Assembly: GCF_021869535.1 (NCBI RefSeq)
Contig: NW_026262668.1
Location: 75,475,558 to 75,539,557, forward strand
DNA from: Mytilus californianus
Lineage: Eukaryota > Mollusca > Bivalvia > Mytilida > Mytilidae
Direction of reading: 5' to 3'
Length of the DNA: 64,000 nucleotides
This document shows, piece by piece, positions 32,821 to 44,776 of the stretch. The position numbers and the translations under genes are program-made. The stretch's first letter is position 1. Each line of letters opens with the position of its first letter. A model generated the notes under the pieces. It searched no databases, had not been told where the DNA came from, and saw only the letters and a program-made list of their open reading frames with translations.

Positions 32821-34644
32821 CATTTTTATGTGGTATTATATGTCATATGATATCAATATTTTTTATGAACAGTATCTATATCTATAAAATGAAAATCCTT
32901 TTTATTCAAAAGAGGGGGAAATTTATGGATAAAAAAAAATGGAGAAATATCTTTTTGAGCTAGAATTTCAATGGAAAATGATAATTGAATCCGGGGGTTT
33001 CAAATTTGCGGCATTTGAAAATTAGAGGAAAATGGGGTAAAGATTTATTTTTTGTTAAAAAGTTAATAAAATATAATTTCCATCTGTATGTGCTTGGGTT
33101 AGTTTTCAACAACAATTTATATTAAGGTATAATATGGAATTCCAAATCGATGCCCTGTTTCAAATTTTCGATAAAAGATAGTTTTTAATAAAAGAAAATC
33201 ACAAATTTGAAGAAAAGTCTTTCTGTTCTAGGACTTGAACGAAATCAAATTAGGTGTATTATACTATTCTTCATTGATAATCGGTGTCCAATTTGCGGTA
33301 AAAAGGGAAATTTTGTTAAAAAAAATCACAAAATTTGAGAATCATCTTTTTATGTTGTGAATTGCTCTTGCGCTGTGCAGTGGCCGAAGTTCTGACGAGA
33401 GGTCTCGTAGTTAAGGTCACCGCATACGGGAAAATATCGGCGAATTACTTTACGGGAAGACAATAATTCAATAGCAGTAGATTTATGAAGATTTTGATAA
33501 TATTAAGGATTTTATTTTACAAGAAAGTTCACGTACATTTGTTTTATAATAAAACTTAACCATTCACGTGTATAAAACATATTCAACTGTTTTTTTTTTA
33601 AATTTGAAGTTTCATATGACTTTAAAGGAACGTCTATAACTGTTAAGCGATAATAAAACCGGATACATTTATTAAGAATAAGAGACTCGGTGATTTATTA
33701 AACACATGTCTCTGTTATGACCTACACTTTTCCTGCTATTTTAAAATATTCATATCTAATTTCTATGCCGAAAACATCAAATTGTACCCTTTCTTTTGTA
33801 ATTTGTCCTCAATTCCACTTATCGATTTCTTTTCTGTTGGAATGCAAATCCCCGAGTATCATATCATTAGCCCGGTAGTTAGTTCGTTTGCATAACATTT
33901 TTTTTTATATTGAGACTTGATAAACGGTCATATAAACTTGTTAAATTCTAAAACTATCTCCCTGTAGATAGGAATTTAAATCATGAGCTAGCTTTGATAT
34001 ATTGTTATGGGTTTTTTTTCCTTGTGATTGTATTACAAAATAAAGAAAATAACCAAAAAATAAGTTACCCTAAAAATATTTTTCCCAAAAATGAAGAACA
34101 TCAGTGAAAATGCTGGTCCTTAACTGTTATTATAATATTTTATGACTCTGATCAAATATTTTGAATATGTCCGTCTGTCATTAATTTCGGTTGTGATTTA
34201 CTAGTAGATAGGAAAAGAATCATAAATACAAGGCCAACTCATTATAATAAATATGCATATGAATAATGGAATACGTGAAGTGCAATTATACATCAATTAA
34301 GAATGATTTGTGCATCAGAAAAGTATATAATTTAACAAGAAAATAGATATTGTATAGGCATATTTTAATTGAAAGAGCAAAACTAATGTCATACATTTGT
34401 GAAACTTTCAAGTCAAATAGACAAAATGATTTTTCTGCTTTAAAATGAATTATTAATAAAGAAACATTGTTTTTTTTAAATTTTGATGCAAGATTTTTTT
34501 TTAAAACTCAGAATATGATCAAGATTCTTTGATAGAAATTCGTGGAATTTTCATTTCAATGTAGTGAAGTAACTTTAAGATACTTGGGTAGCAATTTAAA
34601 TGTAGAGAACGTAATTTTAATAATAAAACATCTTCATTTTATTG

Positions 34645-34800
34645 CAAAAGGGTAGCTTGTTTGGATCTAACCAACCTTACACAATCCTCAAACGAGAGCT
34701 TACTTTGGAAGTATATTTATATTTGGCTATAGCTATATTAGCAGGGTTGATTTTTTATATTCTTCGATACAACTTCAATTTACTCAATTTTCTTTGTAAT
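34645..34800 (+). pseudogene. Possible degenerate receptor exon (very tentative)
   Basis: Encodes NQPYTILKRELTLEVYLYLA followed by IAILAGLIFYILRYNFN, an extracellular-to-first-transmembrane arrangement that faintly recalls class C (GABA-B-like) receptors. No conserved motif is certain, the frame then runs into a family R1 repeat, and no flanking exons are seen. It may equally be chance hydrophobic AT-rich translation. Confidence 0.15.
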
Positions 34801-34835
34801 ATATATACATGTATTATCATGTATATAATTTTTGG

Positions 34836-34982
34836 GGCCCTGTATAGCTTGCTGTTCGATGTGAACCAAGGCTCCGTGTTGAAGACCGTACTTTGACCTA
34901 TATTAAATGGTTTGATTTTAGAAATTGTGACTTGGATGGAGAAATATCTCATTGCCATTCATACCACATCTTCTTATATATA
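34836..34982 (+). repeat. Family R1 copy
   Basis: CCTGTATAGCTTGCTGTTCG, GAAGACCGTACTTTGACCTA, GACTTGGATGGAGAAATATC and CATACCACATCTTCTTATAT match the repeat class seen at 9061 and 18820. Confidence 0.75.
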
Positions 34983-35140
34983 TTATCCTACTCATTATTA
35001 GTCAATGATATGTTCTAAATATTCAAGCATTTTTCTTTGTTATGAGTACAAAGGAGGATACATTTTAATGTATGCAGCCTCCTCCATTTATAACTGCTGC
35101 TTCCTTTGAATCTGAAATAAGAAATAAGATAAAAAAATAT

Positions 35141-35200
35141 GTTTGCGTTATTTTGCAAATGTTTGCGTTATAACGCAAAGGTTTGCGTTATATCGCAAAC
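35141..35200. repeat. Three tandem 20-bp palindrome-like units
   Basis: GTTTGCGTTATTTTGCAAAT, GTTTGCGTTATAACGCAAAG and GTTTGCGTTATATCGCAAAC lie end to end. Each unit is itself an inverted repeat (TTTGCG..CGCAAA), about 350 bp upstream of exon 2 of the Ly6-type gene. Confidence 0.9.
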
Positions 35201-35552
35201 ATAGGAAGAAATATTAAAAAAAAGTTGTGTGGCGCTAATACGCTTCCGTAGAATACTATATGCATTTGTCTTTGGAACTTTAAATAAACCACAAGTAATT
35301 AGCATTTAAATACAGTAACTCTTGATGTATCATTACTCTAAAATATGTATACTATAAGATTCTTTATTATATAGCTATATATTTTCATATATATTGTATA
35401 AATATTTCAATATTTTTTGTTAATGAATGAAGACAAACAAATAAAGAAAACCAGTAAATACCGGTATGAAGATAATCAACGCTTGACATTCTTACATTTG
35501 CACACGAAAATTTCCTTCATTTTCTTGTTTACAATTTTTTTTTCTTTTTCAG

Positions 35553-35711
35553 AAATTGAAGCTTTTCAGTGTTATTCTTGTTCTTATTCAATAACTGGAG
35601 ATCCCACACTTCACTATGATTGTGTAAATGAGCCATGGAACGTCACGATGGGTACTCCAATAGTGCAATGTTCGACTGGACTTTGTATTACTAAAGTTGT
35701 TTACGAACTAG
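35553..35711 (+). CDS. Ly6/uPAR-domain protein, exon 2
   Basis: The acceptor is TTTTTTTCTTTTTCAG and the donor ACTAG|GTATGC at 35712, phase 1 at both ends. It encodes IEAFQCYSCSYSITG..., the N-terminal half of a three-finger Ly6/uPAR fold, with C32, C35, C49, C65 and C70 in the joined protein and an N-glycosylation site N55-V-T. The opening F.CYSC is typical of the family. Ly6 proteins are usually GPI-anchored cell-surface proteins involved in receptor modulation, adhesion or junction formation. The partner is unknown here. Confidence 0.85.
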
Positions 35712-36505
35712 GTATGCACTGGTTAAAGTGGTTTCATGCAATAAGAAAAATTTGTAAAACTCGTAAATTTACAACACAAAAAAAAATTCCTCTTTGTTTC
35801 TATATGTTTTAAAAGTAAAAAATTAGAATCTGAAACCAGGTAAAAAAAAGATTGAGAAAATACCGAGGGAAACAAATTATACAGACCTCCCTCCCCTCAT
35901 TAAAAAAAACCCCAAAAACCAGACAATATGTCAAAAAAGAAAATCGACGAAAAGACAAATGCGTGTAACATTCAACAAAACACTACACAGAACACGAACC
36001 CAACAAAAAAGGTGTGGGCTCAGATGCCCCTGTGGTAAATAGTTCCTACTCAACTGGTGAATCAATTAATGACGAAAGTAGGAAACATAATCGAATGTGA
36101 TTTAATTGTAACATTAAACGGTATAAATTTTACTGCACTATAGATGCGTATATAGGAAATTAATGTCTTCTGTGATGTTGGAGGCCACAATGTTTGAATA
36201 TCCAAAACATGTACTACAAGCGTTTAAGAACAGATATTACTGAAAAGGACCAACAGAACTGTCAAATCCGGACAAGGAATCAGATCTATGCATGAGGGAG
36301 ATGCATTTCCTAAGTTTTATTACAGCAAATTTCAATAAAACAATATCTGTATTAAGGTAGTAGCAAAGTACTGAGCCACTGGGTTGATATGTATTATAAA
36401 CTGCATGTAATTATGTCAAAAATGATCAATAGGATTTTTTTAACGTTTCAAGTCTCAAGTTCATAAACCTTTATTTATACATAGAATTTCTCCTAATTCT
36501 TTTAG

Positions 36506-36762
36506 GCACACTCAGAGTATGGTCTGCTGACAGAGCATGTAGAAACCCTGAGGTGATCGACTGTGGTGAAAACTGTTGTGCTGAAAGTTCTCACAATATC
36601 GTTTGTCAGTTTCAGTGTTCAGGTGTTGGAAATACAGTTTGTAACAATATAAATATCAGTAAGCCACCAAAGGATACTAGTGGTGCAACTGAAACACTAC
36701 CAACAATAATAACAATATTACCAAGTGTAGTATCAGTAGTATTTTACTCTTTTTTTGCTTAA
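36506..36762 (+). CDS. Ly6/uPAR-domain protein, exon 3 (C-terminal half and GPI signal)
   Basis: The acceptor TAATTCTTTTAG joins in phase 1 to give GTLRVWSADRACRNPEVIDC..., with C90, C98, C102, C103, C112, C116 and C124. It ends the domain with the family's CN pair (C124-N125). N128-I-S is another glycosylation site. After a short Ser/Thr/Pro stretch, IITILPSVVSVVFYSFFA forms the hydrophobic tail expected of a GPI-anchor signal, before TAA at 36760-36762. Total length is 163 residues, normal for the family. No disruption is seen. Twelve ectodomain cysteines is more than the usual ten, suggesting one extra disulfide. Confidence 0.88.
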
Positions 36763-37984
36763 TTGATGCGGCGATGATTACAAACAATGTTTATTCAATT
36801 CTTGTGCAGTTTGTCAAAAACATTTAAGAATTAATGTGCATTCCTTTCACTAGATACAGACAGTTTTGAATTTACTATTTTAATTTTCAAGAAGTAGTGC
36901 TTAGCAGAATCTCATGTAAATGGAGTCGTTAAAATCTATTGGATTAAACGAGTCTTGATATTCACGGTTTTCGAAGCACTTAACTGATATAGGTGTTAAA
37001 TATAATACACATATATTTTTATTTTTTTTATGTTAGTTAAAGGGGTATTAGCATATTACAGAAATGTCATTTATGGTGTCACTGAGACGTCATAAACATG
37101 TTATATATAGTTCATTAAGTATTGCGATATAACGAAAATTTATAACGAATCTATTCCTTTGCTGATGAACATTAATAATGAATTGTACATTCTGTTTCAT
37201 GGATATAATGAACTTCAACATATTTGTTAGTTTACAGTAACAATGACTTACCAGAGCCGTAAATTGCCTGTCTTGTAAGGGGAGGCAGTTGAGTTTCTTT
37301 TTTTTTTGGACCCATTTTAAGCAGAAAATGATATTTTTTCGGGCCTTTTCCCTGTATGCAATGTACCTCCTCAGAATTCACCACTTGTTAAATTTTTGTT
37401 ATATTTCAATAAATTAACGCCTGGAATATATTGAAAATAGTTATAAACCAGAGGTAGATTACGTGTGCCGGTAAAGTAAGATTTTTTACGCTTCATCCTG
37501 CTTTATGACTCTTCACAAGCTATTTTTACTTAGTTTTAGGGAAACAATTTGCGAACTTAAAATGAAAGGCCCCCTAAAGTTGAGCCTTTTTTTGTGTGGT
37601 TTATCATGCTTTTTTGGCTGTCCCAATCGAGCTATTTTGACTTCGTTTCAGAGACACAATTTTCAAACCTTAAAATGAAAATGCATAATTAATAACTCAT
37701 AACATTTAATTATCAAATTCAAATTATTATAACGTAACACTTTTTGTTTACACTGCCAACATTGTCACTTCTAGGTGTAGCATAGCCAGACCACGTAATC
37801 TGCTTTCCGTCGTTGTTTACCTGTTCCATGTTTTAAGGCGCAGTAGCGCAGAACACGATCTCTCACAACTGAAGGACCCAACTGACAAGGCTAACAGAAG
37901 CAACAGTATTTGTTTTATATTTGGGTAGAAGTGCGTGTGTTTGATTGCTTGCTCTATTGAACACATTGACCCAATCTCAATGAA
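36763..37984. other. 3' side of the Ly6-type gene; nothing else recognised
   Basis: It presumably holds the 3' UTR, but no polyadenylation signal close to the stop is convincing (AATAAA first appears near 37407). No repeat is recognised. Confidence 0.35.
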
Positions 37985-38533
37985 AGAACCATAGTGAGCG
38001 CGCTACACAACTCCTGGAAAAAAAATCGAATCGTAATTTCCTGTCGATATGCACATATACGTAGTATGTCCTTATTATCTCAAAAGGTTTCATGAAATTC
38101 TGTTGTGTGGTTTGAGAGGAGTTGCGATGACAAAAGGTTGTAGTAGTATATTGGGCAAATAAGTTCAAAGGAGCGCAACTCCTAGAAAAAGAATTGAATC
38201 GTAATTTCCTGTCGATATGCACAACTACGTAGTATGTCCTTATTATCTGAAAAGGTTTCGTGAAATTCTGTTGTGTGGTTTGAGAGGAGTTGCGAAGACA
38301 AACTGTTGCAGTAGTACATTAAAGTAAATAAGTTCAAAGGGGCGTAACTCCTAGAAAAAGAATTGAATCGTAATTTCCTGTCGATATGCACAACTACATA
38401 GTATGTCCTTATTATTTAAAAAGGTTTCGTGAAATTCTGTTGTGTGGTTTGAGAGGAGTTGCGATGACAAGAAACAGGACTAACGGACTGACGGACGGAC
38501 AGACGGACGGACAGACGGACGGACAGACGGACA

Positions 38534-38587
<54 letters not shown>
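37985..38587. mobile_element. Tandem-core element with microsatellite and terminal hairpin
   Basis: A unit of about 169 bp starting at CTGTCGATATGCAC recurs at 38041, 38209 and 38379 (GTAGTATGTCCTTATTAT, TTTGAGAGGAGTTGCG). The third is followed by a (GGACAGAC)n microsatellite (38487-38542) and then a hairpin, TATACCC...GGGTATA, with inner TCCGCAAC/GTTGCGT (38555-38586). Seen from the right end, the order hairpin-microsatellite-tandem core matches other elements here. Minus-strand frames such as MHIDRKLRF reflect the repeat. Confidence 0.75.
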
Positions 38588-38591
<4 letters not shown>

Positions 38592-40277
38592 GACGTAAAA
38601 GTAACAACCAGTGCTATTAAAATAATGCTTGATTTTAACAATTTTTTCTTTTCATTTTTTTTTGTCAGTCCGCAATAGGAGGCAACTGCCTACATGCCTC
38701 TATGTAATTTACGGCCCTGCTTACAATAACAATATTAACAAATCATGCTATATGTAAACAAGTGTCGGATATATTGACATTTTCGAGGTCTAAAAAATTT
38801 TTAAACAGTAAAAGAACGTGAATTTCGAGCTCAAATGGTTCTATGCGGACTTTTGATTTGTGCAGATCATATATTTTAACTAAAATATCACAATGATTGA
38901 CCACAAGGGCTACTGCTGCGAGGCTAATATTACACTTGAGGAATTCAATGGCCGCCTCTATAGAATATGGACGATTATGAGAAAGGCTTGGGCCCTTAAT
39001 GTTATTTTTATGTTTTTGATGACGGATCTGTCTATTGCTGTTAGTAAGTAGTTAGCGTCAGTTCCAGGGTTTCACTCAACATAAAAAGCCATCATTTATT
39101 TAACGGATAACACAGAAATCCCTAATAATCAGTAAATTTTTTTCCCTTAAGGAAATGCATGACAATTGGTAAATTATTAATCTAAGACATATTTAAGTTC
39201 TAAATCACCCGAGTTGAGGTTAAAAATACAGCTTATCATAAGTTACGAAGTAAGAAGTATGTCACAATTATTAAGTGTGTTGAAGACTTAACGCTCAAAC
39301 ACAGACGATAGGTAGTATATAATACATGTATTTTCCCGTAACTAAGTGTATTGAGAAATCAACATGTATATTCTATTAGATTATGACATAACTGTATATG
39401 TTATAGAATAAATTTAAAATTTTGTTACAATTCATCAGGATTATATATTTTACATTTAAAATTTATTACAGGTGTGATTTTCAAATGTGAAGGTAAATTA
39501 TTGTCTACATACTCAATGCGTAGGTTGAGATGGATGTGGTAATATATGTCAACACAAAAAATCACAATGACGACGCCCATTTTAGTATTTTAGTGCAGAA
39601 TAATATAATTGTAGATATTTTAAAAGAAAAGGATCTACTTAGAAAACGACCATTGCCTTCATTTCTTCTCAAGAACCTAATTTGTGTTATCCTTCATAGA
39701 GAAAATTGAAATCGAAAATAAAAAAGCACAAGTTAGATTAAGCAATTTAATAGATTACGATCAAGTAGACAAGTTCAAATGAATACCAGAGAATTATATG
39801 AAATTTCACCTTTCGTTATTTTGATCTTGCTGGCTTAATGATGTATATATACTTTTTTTAAAGTTAATTGCCAACATTTTTTAAGTGAAGAAAACTTACA
39901 AGAAATTCTTAAACTGACGGTTGCAATGCATTTTGAAACTTTTGCAGTATCGGCCTAAATCCAGCATAGAAAATGAGACCACCAAAGCGTGTAAATGGAA
40001 GACCAACAATAGAGTTTTATAACATATTATAGAAACCGGTAGAGTTGCCAAGGACAAAAAAAAAAACCCGAAAAGATCAGAAAAAACAAGGAACAAGGTC
40101 AACCACACTTAAGACGTAGTAACGCATCCGGACCAAATAACATTGTCTTGGTAACAGTTCAGGAGGAATCGTTTTCTGCGCTAAGAGTAGTACTCTATCG
40201 AACCCAAATATATCGCTTACCTGAATTTTGGATTCCTTTATAATTCAGCCTGATAAATAAATACTGGGGTAGTTTTT
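38588..40277. other. AT-rich DNA, nothing recognised
   Basis: No supported gene or repeat on either strand. Confidence 0.35.
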
Positions 40278-41410
40278 GTCTCGCTTGCGACGAAAGTCGC
40301 ATAATGAGAGACAAAGGGATTACTATCCGGCGGCGGCGGCGGCGACGTCGTAAATTATTTGTATAAAGCTTTATTATTCAGAGAAGGTAGAAGACCTGGA
40401 TGCTTCATACCTTGTATACAGATACCTTATGTTAAGAGGTTTCTGTCTGTCATATGTACATTGTCCTTGATCTCATTTTTATGGTTCAGTGACTGCTTGA
40501 AAAAAAATCTGTTTTTTTGTCAAGTAAAATACTCACTTATCATGAGTAATAGGATAACTATATTTGGTATATGAGTTCATTGCAACGCCATCGTGTCCGT
40601 CAGGTAGGATTCACCTGACCTCGACCTCATCATATCATGGATCAGTAATGAAGGTTAAAGTTACGTGGTCAAGTCCGTTTCTCAACTATAAGTATTATGT
40701 CAACTATATTTGGTATATAGAATGATTGTAAGATGAAACATGTCCGACTGACAGGTTTCACCTCAATTTCATGGTTCATTGGACGATGTTTAGTTTTTGT
40801 GGTTTGGTCTATTTCATAGAAACTATAAGCACTGAAACCCCTATATTTGGTGTATTGAGTGATTGTAAGGTGTACATGTTCATCTGGCAGATTTCATCTG
40901 AAATTGACCTCATTTTCATGGTTCATTGGACAATGTTTAGTTTTTGTGGTTGGGTCTATTTTTCAGATATTATAAGCAATTGGTCAACTATATTTGGTGT
41001 ATGGAACGATTGTAAAGTGTACATGCCAAGGTGTCTGGCAGGGTTTATATGACCCTGAACTCATTTTCATGGTTCATTGATCAATTTTCTTAATTTTGTC
41101 AGTTTATCAGATACTATAAGTAATTGGTCAACTCTATTTGGTGTATGGAATAATTGTAAGGTGAACATGTCTGTCTGGCAGGGTTCAAATGACCTGGACC
41201 TCACTTCCATGGTTCATTGGTCAATATCAAGATTTTTTCGTTTGATCAGTTTCTCATGTACTTTTAGCAATAGTACCACAATACTTGGTGTATGGAATGA
41301 TTGTAAGGTGTACATGTTTGTCTGGCATGGCTCATCTAACCATGACCTCATTTTCATAGAATATTGATAATGTTAAGGTTATGTGATACTTGTGGTAAAA
41401 CCTTCATATT

Positions 41411-41782
41411 ATAGACTTTCACAATGTTTTAGATTTTAACGAGAGAAATTTATGTATTACTGAAAAATTATTACACCAGGGTTTTCGATATCACAAACTA
41501 GTCAAAACATTTACTAAATTTTATCATCGGTATAAGGACATCATTCGTAAATATAGCTCAACATGCAGACTTCTTATACGTTCAGGTATTTCACATCCAA
41601 TTTTTTATGGAAATATTCTTTATAAAGCACAAAAATGTCAGTATTCACCTCTGAAGCTAACAAAACCTTTAAATAGACTTATTAAGAAGGGATATAGTTG
41701 CGATACTGTTGTCACGTCATTAAAGATTGCATATTTTGGCGTTAATATTGATTCACTTATAGGGTCTTTGCATCGGCACTAA
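41411..41782 (+). pseudogene. Retroelement protein C-terminal remnant
   Basis: An open frame without ATG, ending in TAA at 41780-41782. It contains VLDFNERNLCITEKLLHQGF, RYHKLVKTFTKFYHRYKDII, LIRSGISHPIFYGNILYKAQ and AYFGVNIDSLIGSLHRH. I recognise the type as the C-terminal end of reverse-transcriptase proteins frequent in bivalves, but not its clade. It is 5'-truncated by the insertion and not functional. Confidence 0.6.
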
Positions 41783-42421
41783 ACACATTTATTTAAAAAC
41801 CAGTTGTTGGCATGACACGGGTTATGTTCTTCTCATATATGTTATGATGGTATGATACTAAACCCCTAACGGGAAGGATTGTGCCTGATATTCATATGAT
41901 GAAGACATAATCTTTCAATCAGTTTAATTGAAGTCTGGAGCTGGCATATCAGTTAACTGCTAGTAGTCTGTTGTTATTTATGTACTATTGTCATTTTGGT
42001 TATTTTCTTTGGTTACATCTTCTGACATCAGACTCGGACTTCTCTTGAACTGAATTTTAATGTGCGTATTCTTATGCGTTTACTTTTCTACATTAGCTAG
42101 AGGTATAGGGGGAGGGTTGAGATCTCATAAAAATGTTTAACCCCGCCGCATTTTTGCGCCTGTCCCAAGTCAGGGGCCTCTGGCCTTTGTTAGTCTTGTA
42201 TTATTTTTAATTTTAGTTTCTTGTGTACAATTTGAAGTTTAGTATGGCGTTCATTATCACTGAACTAGTATATATATTTGTTTAGGGGCCAGCTGAAGGA
42301 CGCCTCCGGGTGCGGGAATTTCTCGCTGCATTGAAGACCTGTTGGTGACCTTCTGCTGTTGTCTGTTCTATGGTCGGGTTGTTGTCTCTTTGACACATTC
42401 CCCATTTCCATTCTCAATTTT
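41411..42421 (+). mobile_element. Retroelement 3' fragment (family R2), nested
   Basis: It holds a coding remnant (41411-41782) and a long 3' non-coding part ending CCCATTTCCATTCTCAATTT at 42419. Comparison with the uninterrupted element at 50499-51717 shows it sits inside the tandem-core element, between 41410 and about 42421. Other 3' ends of the family are at 10738-11125 (-) and 58245-58315 (+). Confidence 0.75.
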
Positions 42422-42525
42422 ATTTCAACATGAATTCAATGATAAGTAAAATAGGCGAGACATTTCAGCGTGTGCACTCTTGTTGCATAAACATATTGAT
42501 ACTCAGTTCTATAAAAATTCGTAAT

Positions 42526-43005
42526 GGTTCCGCGGAACCCAGTTTCTCGCCTACTTTTGCTGTTAGTCGCAGGCTCACAAAAAATGGTAAATAATTATTA
42601 AAAATTTTCCTCTAGATACTATCTTTTGAATGTAAGAAGCTTCTGTTCAAGTTTGGTAAGAATCCAGGATGGTTTATGAATCTAATAAATGTTTTAAAAA
42701 CTTTAACTGCAGACTGTATGTAATGTTAACTGGAAGAAAAACTACGTCCATTTATAAGTAATATACGGAAAAACAGGATTTTTTTTTTACAAAATTTACT
42801 TTTGAATACTATCTTATGATCATAAAAAAGCTTCTGTCCAAATATGGTACAAATCCAGGATAGTTTAAGAAAGTTATTTCAATTTGAAAAACTTTAACCA
42901 CAGAGTGAATGTTATGTTAACTGGCAGAAAAACTAAGTCCATTTATGAGTAAAATACGGATAAACAGGATTTTTTTTTAACAAAATTTACTTTTAAGGTG
43001 GCTCA
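42526..43005. repeat. Tandem repeat of about 190 bp, relative at 61040-61165
   Basis: AAGCTTCTGT.CAA.TTTGGT and AATCCAGGATRGTTTA recur with a 190-bp period (42661, 42852), with AAAACAGGATTTTTTTTT between. The array is bordered by CTTTTGCTGTTAGTCGCAGG on the left and AAGGTGGCTCACC on the right. The 61040-61165 segment carries the same unit in + orientation next to a similar head hairpin. Confidence 0.7.
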
Positions 43006-44120
43006 CCCCAATAAGGACCCCCGGTAGAATTTTTTTTATTTTAACATATTTTGTAGATTTTTTTATGGTGAATCCAAAAATGCAAAGAAAAAAGGGGGTC
43101 ACCAGGCTCGTTTTCCCCTCAAATGGAAGCGAAATGTGCGATTTTGACCCTATTTCCAAACTGTACCACCCTTACAAAAATAACGACTACATCAAATTCA
43201 AAGACTTTTAGAACCATGTCAGTATGATTATTATGTGAAAAAACAATTAAATTTGAAATGTAAACGTTCCCCTTAGTTGTTTTAGACTTAAAAATCCTTT
43301 TATTTTCATATTTATGTCTAAATTATGGCATTTTCTAATTTCAGCTTAAGGCTAAAAATATTGGTTAAATCGATTTTTCGTAAAATTTCCCCGGTAGATT
43401 TTTTTAAAAAACGGATATGTCAAAGCTATGAACTTTTCGAGCATTTTAAGGTAAAATAAAATGGGGGTCACCAGGCTTTTAAAAAAGTTACGAGCTTTTG
43501 TTTAACCCCTCTACCCCATGAGGTCTGATTTCAATGCACTCCACTAATTACTTTCTTGTGAATTTTTATTGATGTCTTTAAATAAAATAATGTTTGTAAT
43601 TATATCAATGAACGATAGCTGAATATAAATGTGATTAACATTTTACTGTTTGTTATAAAAAAGCGAAATTTTGATTATTTTGGTGAAATACGGTAATTTT
43701 GTCTGGCGCGAGTTGCTTCCCTCTAATTTGGCGCCATAATCGGACAACAGAAATTTCAGGGTCGCCATTGCTGAGCAGCATACTGCACTGATAAATACGA
43801 CCATGTGCATGAATAATAGACATATTGGCGAATAGACAACGATGAAGGTAGAGTCAATACATAAGAAAACATAGATTTTAATATGTTAGACAGCCAAATG
43901 TTATCAGTATCACGAAAAATACAAAGTGGGGGGTTATCTCAAAATACTCGCTACTGTAGAAAATCACTGCGGCTGAAAACTTGCATGGGCTAAATTTCTG
44001 TTCTATGTATAATCGATATGGCTGGTATCTTATTTATATGTTTACTTGACCCTTAATTAACCTGTTAACTGGCAAGTCTTGAACATGTTAGCCTGTTTTG
44101 AAAAATATCAGTGTCAAAGT
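43006..44120. repeat. Degenerate repeated block, otherwise nothing recognised
   Basis: CCGGTAGA.TTTTTTT and GGGGGTCACCAGGCT occur twice, about 370 bp apart (near 43022/43391 and 43095/43464), so part of this is an old duplication. The short minus frame here is compositional. 43540-44120 shows nothing I recognise. Confidence 0.45.
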
Positions 44121-44132
44121 GGATCCCGGAGG

Positions 44133-44338
44133 GGTAACACGAATCACCAAATAACACCGTTATTAGCCAAATAACACTTGTAATCACCGAATAACACTTG
44201 AAATTTTAATATTAGCACATATTGGTGACATTTAAACATTGATAATTAAATAATATTGTATTATAAGTGTATTTTATAACTTAAAAATTATTTATAGAAA
44301 GCAGGTAAGTTCATAAAGATCGCATTAAATATTAGTGT
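44133..44338 (+). repeat. Left TIR with inward splice donor
   Basis: 206-bp terminal inverted repeat. GCAG|GTAAGT at 44301-44310 is a strong donor directed into the element. A possible acceptor, TTTGTGTTTATAG, lies at about 44448-44460, upstream of the ATG at 44498, so a spliced leader exon within the TIR is plausible. Confidence 0.8.
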
Positions 44339-44497
44339 GTACATCCAACATGGCGACCAAGGAAAACACAAGGCAATGAACAATGTGAGGGTGGGCGCCT
44401 CCCCTTTTAAAAAAATATGGAATATTTAACTGTTTACAATAATAATTTTTGTGTTTATAGTTATTAAAAAAATAAAATTATATTTTTTAATTTAAAA

Positions 44498-44776
44498 ATG
44501 GAGAGTACCCAAGCCCTTTTAAAACTAATAAGATATCATGCACAAGGCACGGGCTTATCTGTTATAGTCCGCGAAAACAATTTATTTAGAAATTATTGTA
44601 AAAAATTAAAACTACTAAGATATCCTGCACAAGGCACGGGCTTATCTATCGTAGTCCGCGATAACAATTTATTTAGAATTTATTGTAAAAAATTAAAACT
44701 ACTAAGATATCCTGCACAAGGCACGGGCTTATCTGTCATAGTCCGCGAAAACAATTTATTTAGAATTTTATTGTGA
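44498..44776 (+). CDS. Unrecognised frame built of 29-residue repeats
   Basis: Begins MESTQALLKLIRYHAQGTGL and repeats a 29-residue unit, of which GTGLSVIVRENNLF is the best-conserved part. Three units read in frame (period exactly 87 bp), then an indel closes the frame at 44776. No known domain is recognised and it is mostly basic and hydrophobic. A splice acceptor upstream (near 44460) and a donor in the left TIR suggest it could be transcribed from the TIR. It could also be no more than the start of a tandem array whose unit happens to stay open. Confidence 0.35.
   Translation: MESTQALLKLIRYHAQGTGLSVIVRENNLFRNYCKKLKLLRYPAQGTGLSIVVRDNNLFRIYCKKLKLLRYPAQGTGLSVIVRENNLFRILL

Larger units (their letters stand above)
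30853..35552 (+). other. Ly6-type gene intron 1
   Basis: A 4.7-kb GT-AG intron, AT-rich. It contains a hairpin-plus-microsatellite head (32759-32820), a possible degenerate exon (34645-34800), an R1 repeat (34836-34982) and three 20-bp palindromic units (35141-35200). The 82-codon frame at 32004-32252 has no recognised domain or splice context. The rest shows nothing. Confidence 0.7.
40278..42483 (+). mobile_element. Pearl/Helentron-like tandem-core element, split by a nested retroelement
   Basis: The 5' head is the hairpin GTCTCGCTTGCGAC...GAGAC (40278-40312), then (CGG)n at 40329-40346, then a tandem core of about 145 bp per unit (TTTGGTGTATGGAATGATTG at 40709, 40856, 40993, 41137 and 41284). 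The 3' tail is GGCGAGACATTTCAGCGTGT GCACTCTTG at 42454-42481. GTCTCGC (40278-40284) and GCGAGAC (42455-42461) are exact subterminal inverted repeats. A retroelement fragment at about 41411-42420 interrupts it before the tail. A second, uninterrupted member lies at 50499-51717. Confidence 0.8.

Noticed and set aside
35417-35552. Upstream extension of Ly6-type exon 2 starting at 35417
   Set aside because: The polypyrimidine-AG acceptor at 35551-35552 and the exon 1 phase match show this stretch is intron.
40771-41367. Two + frames (MVHWTMFSFCG...) as a repeat protein
   Set aside because: Passive translation of 145-bp tandem units inside a mobile element.
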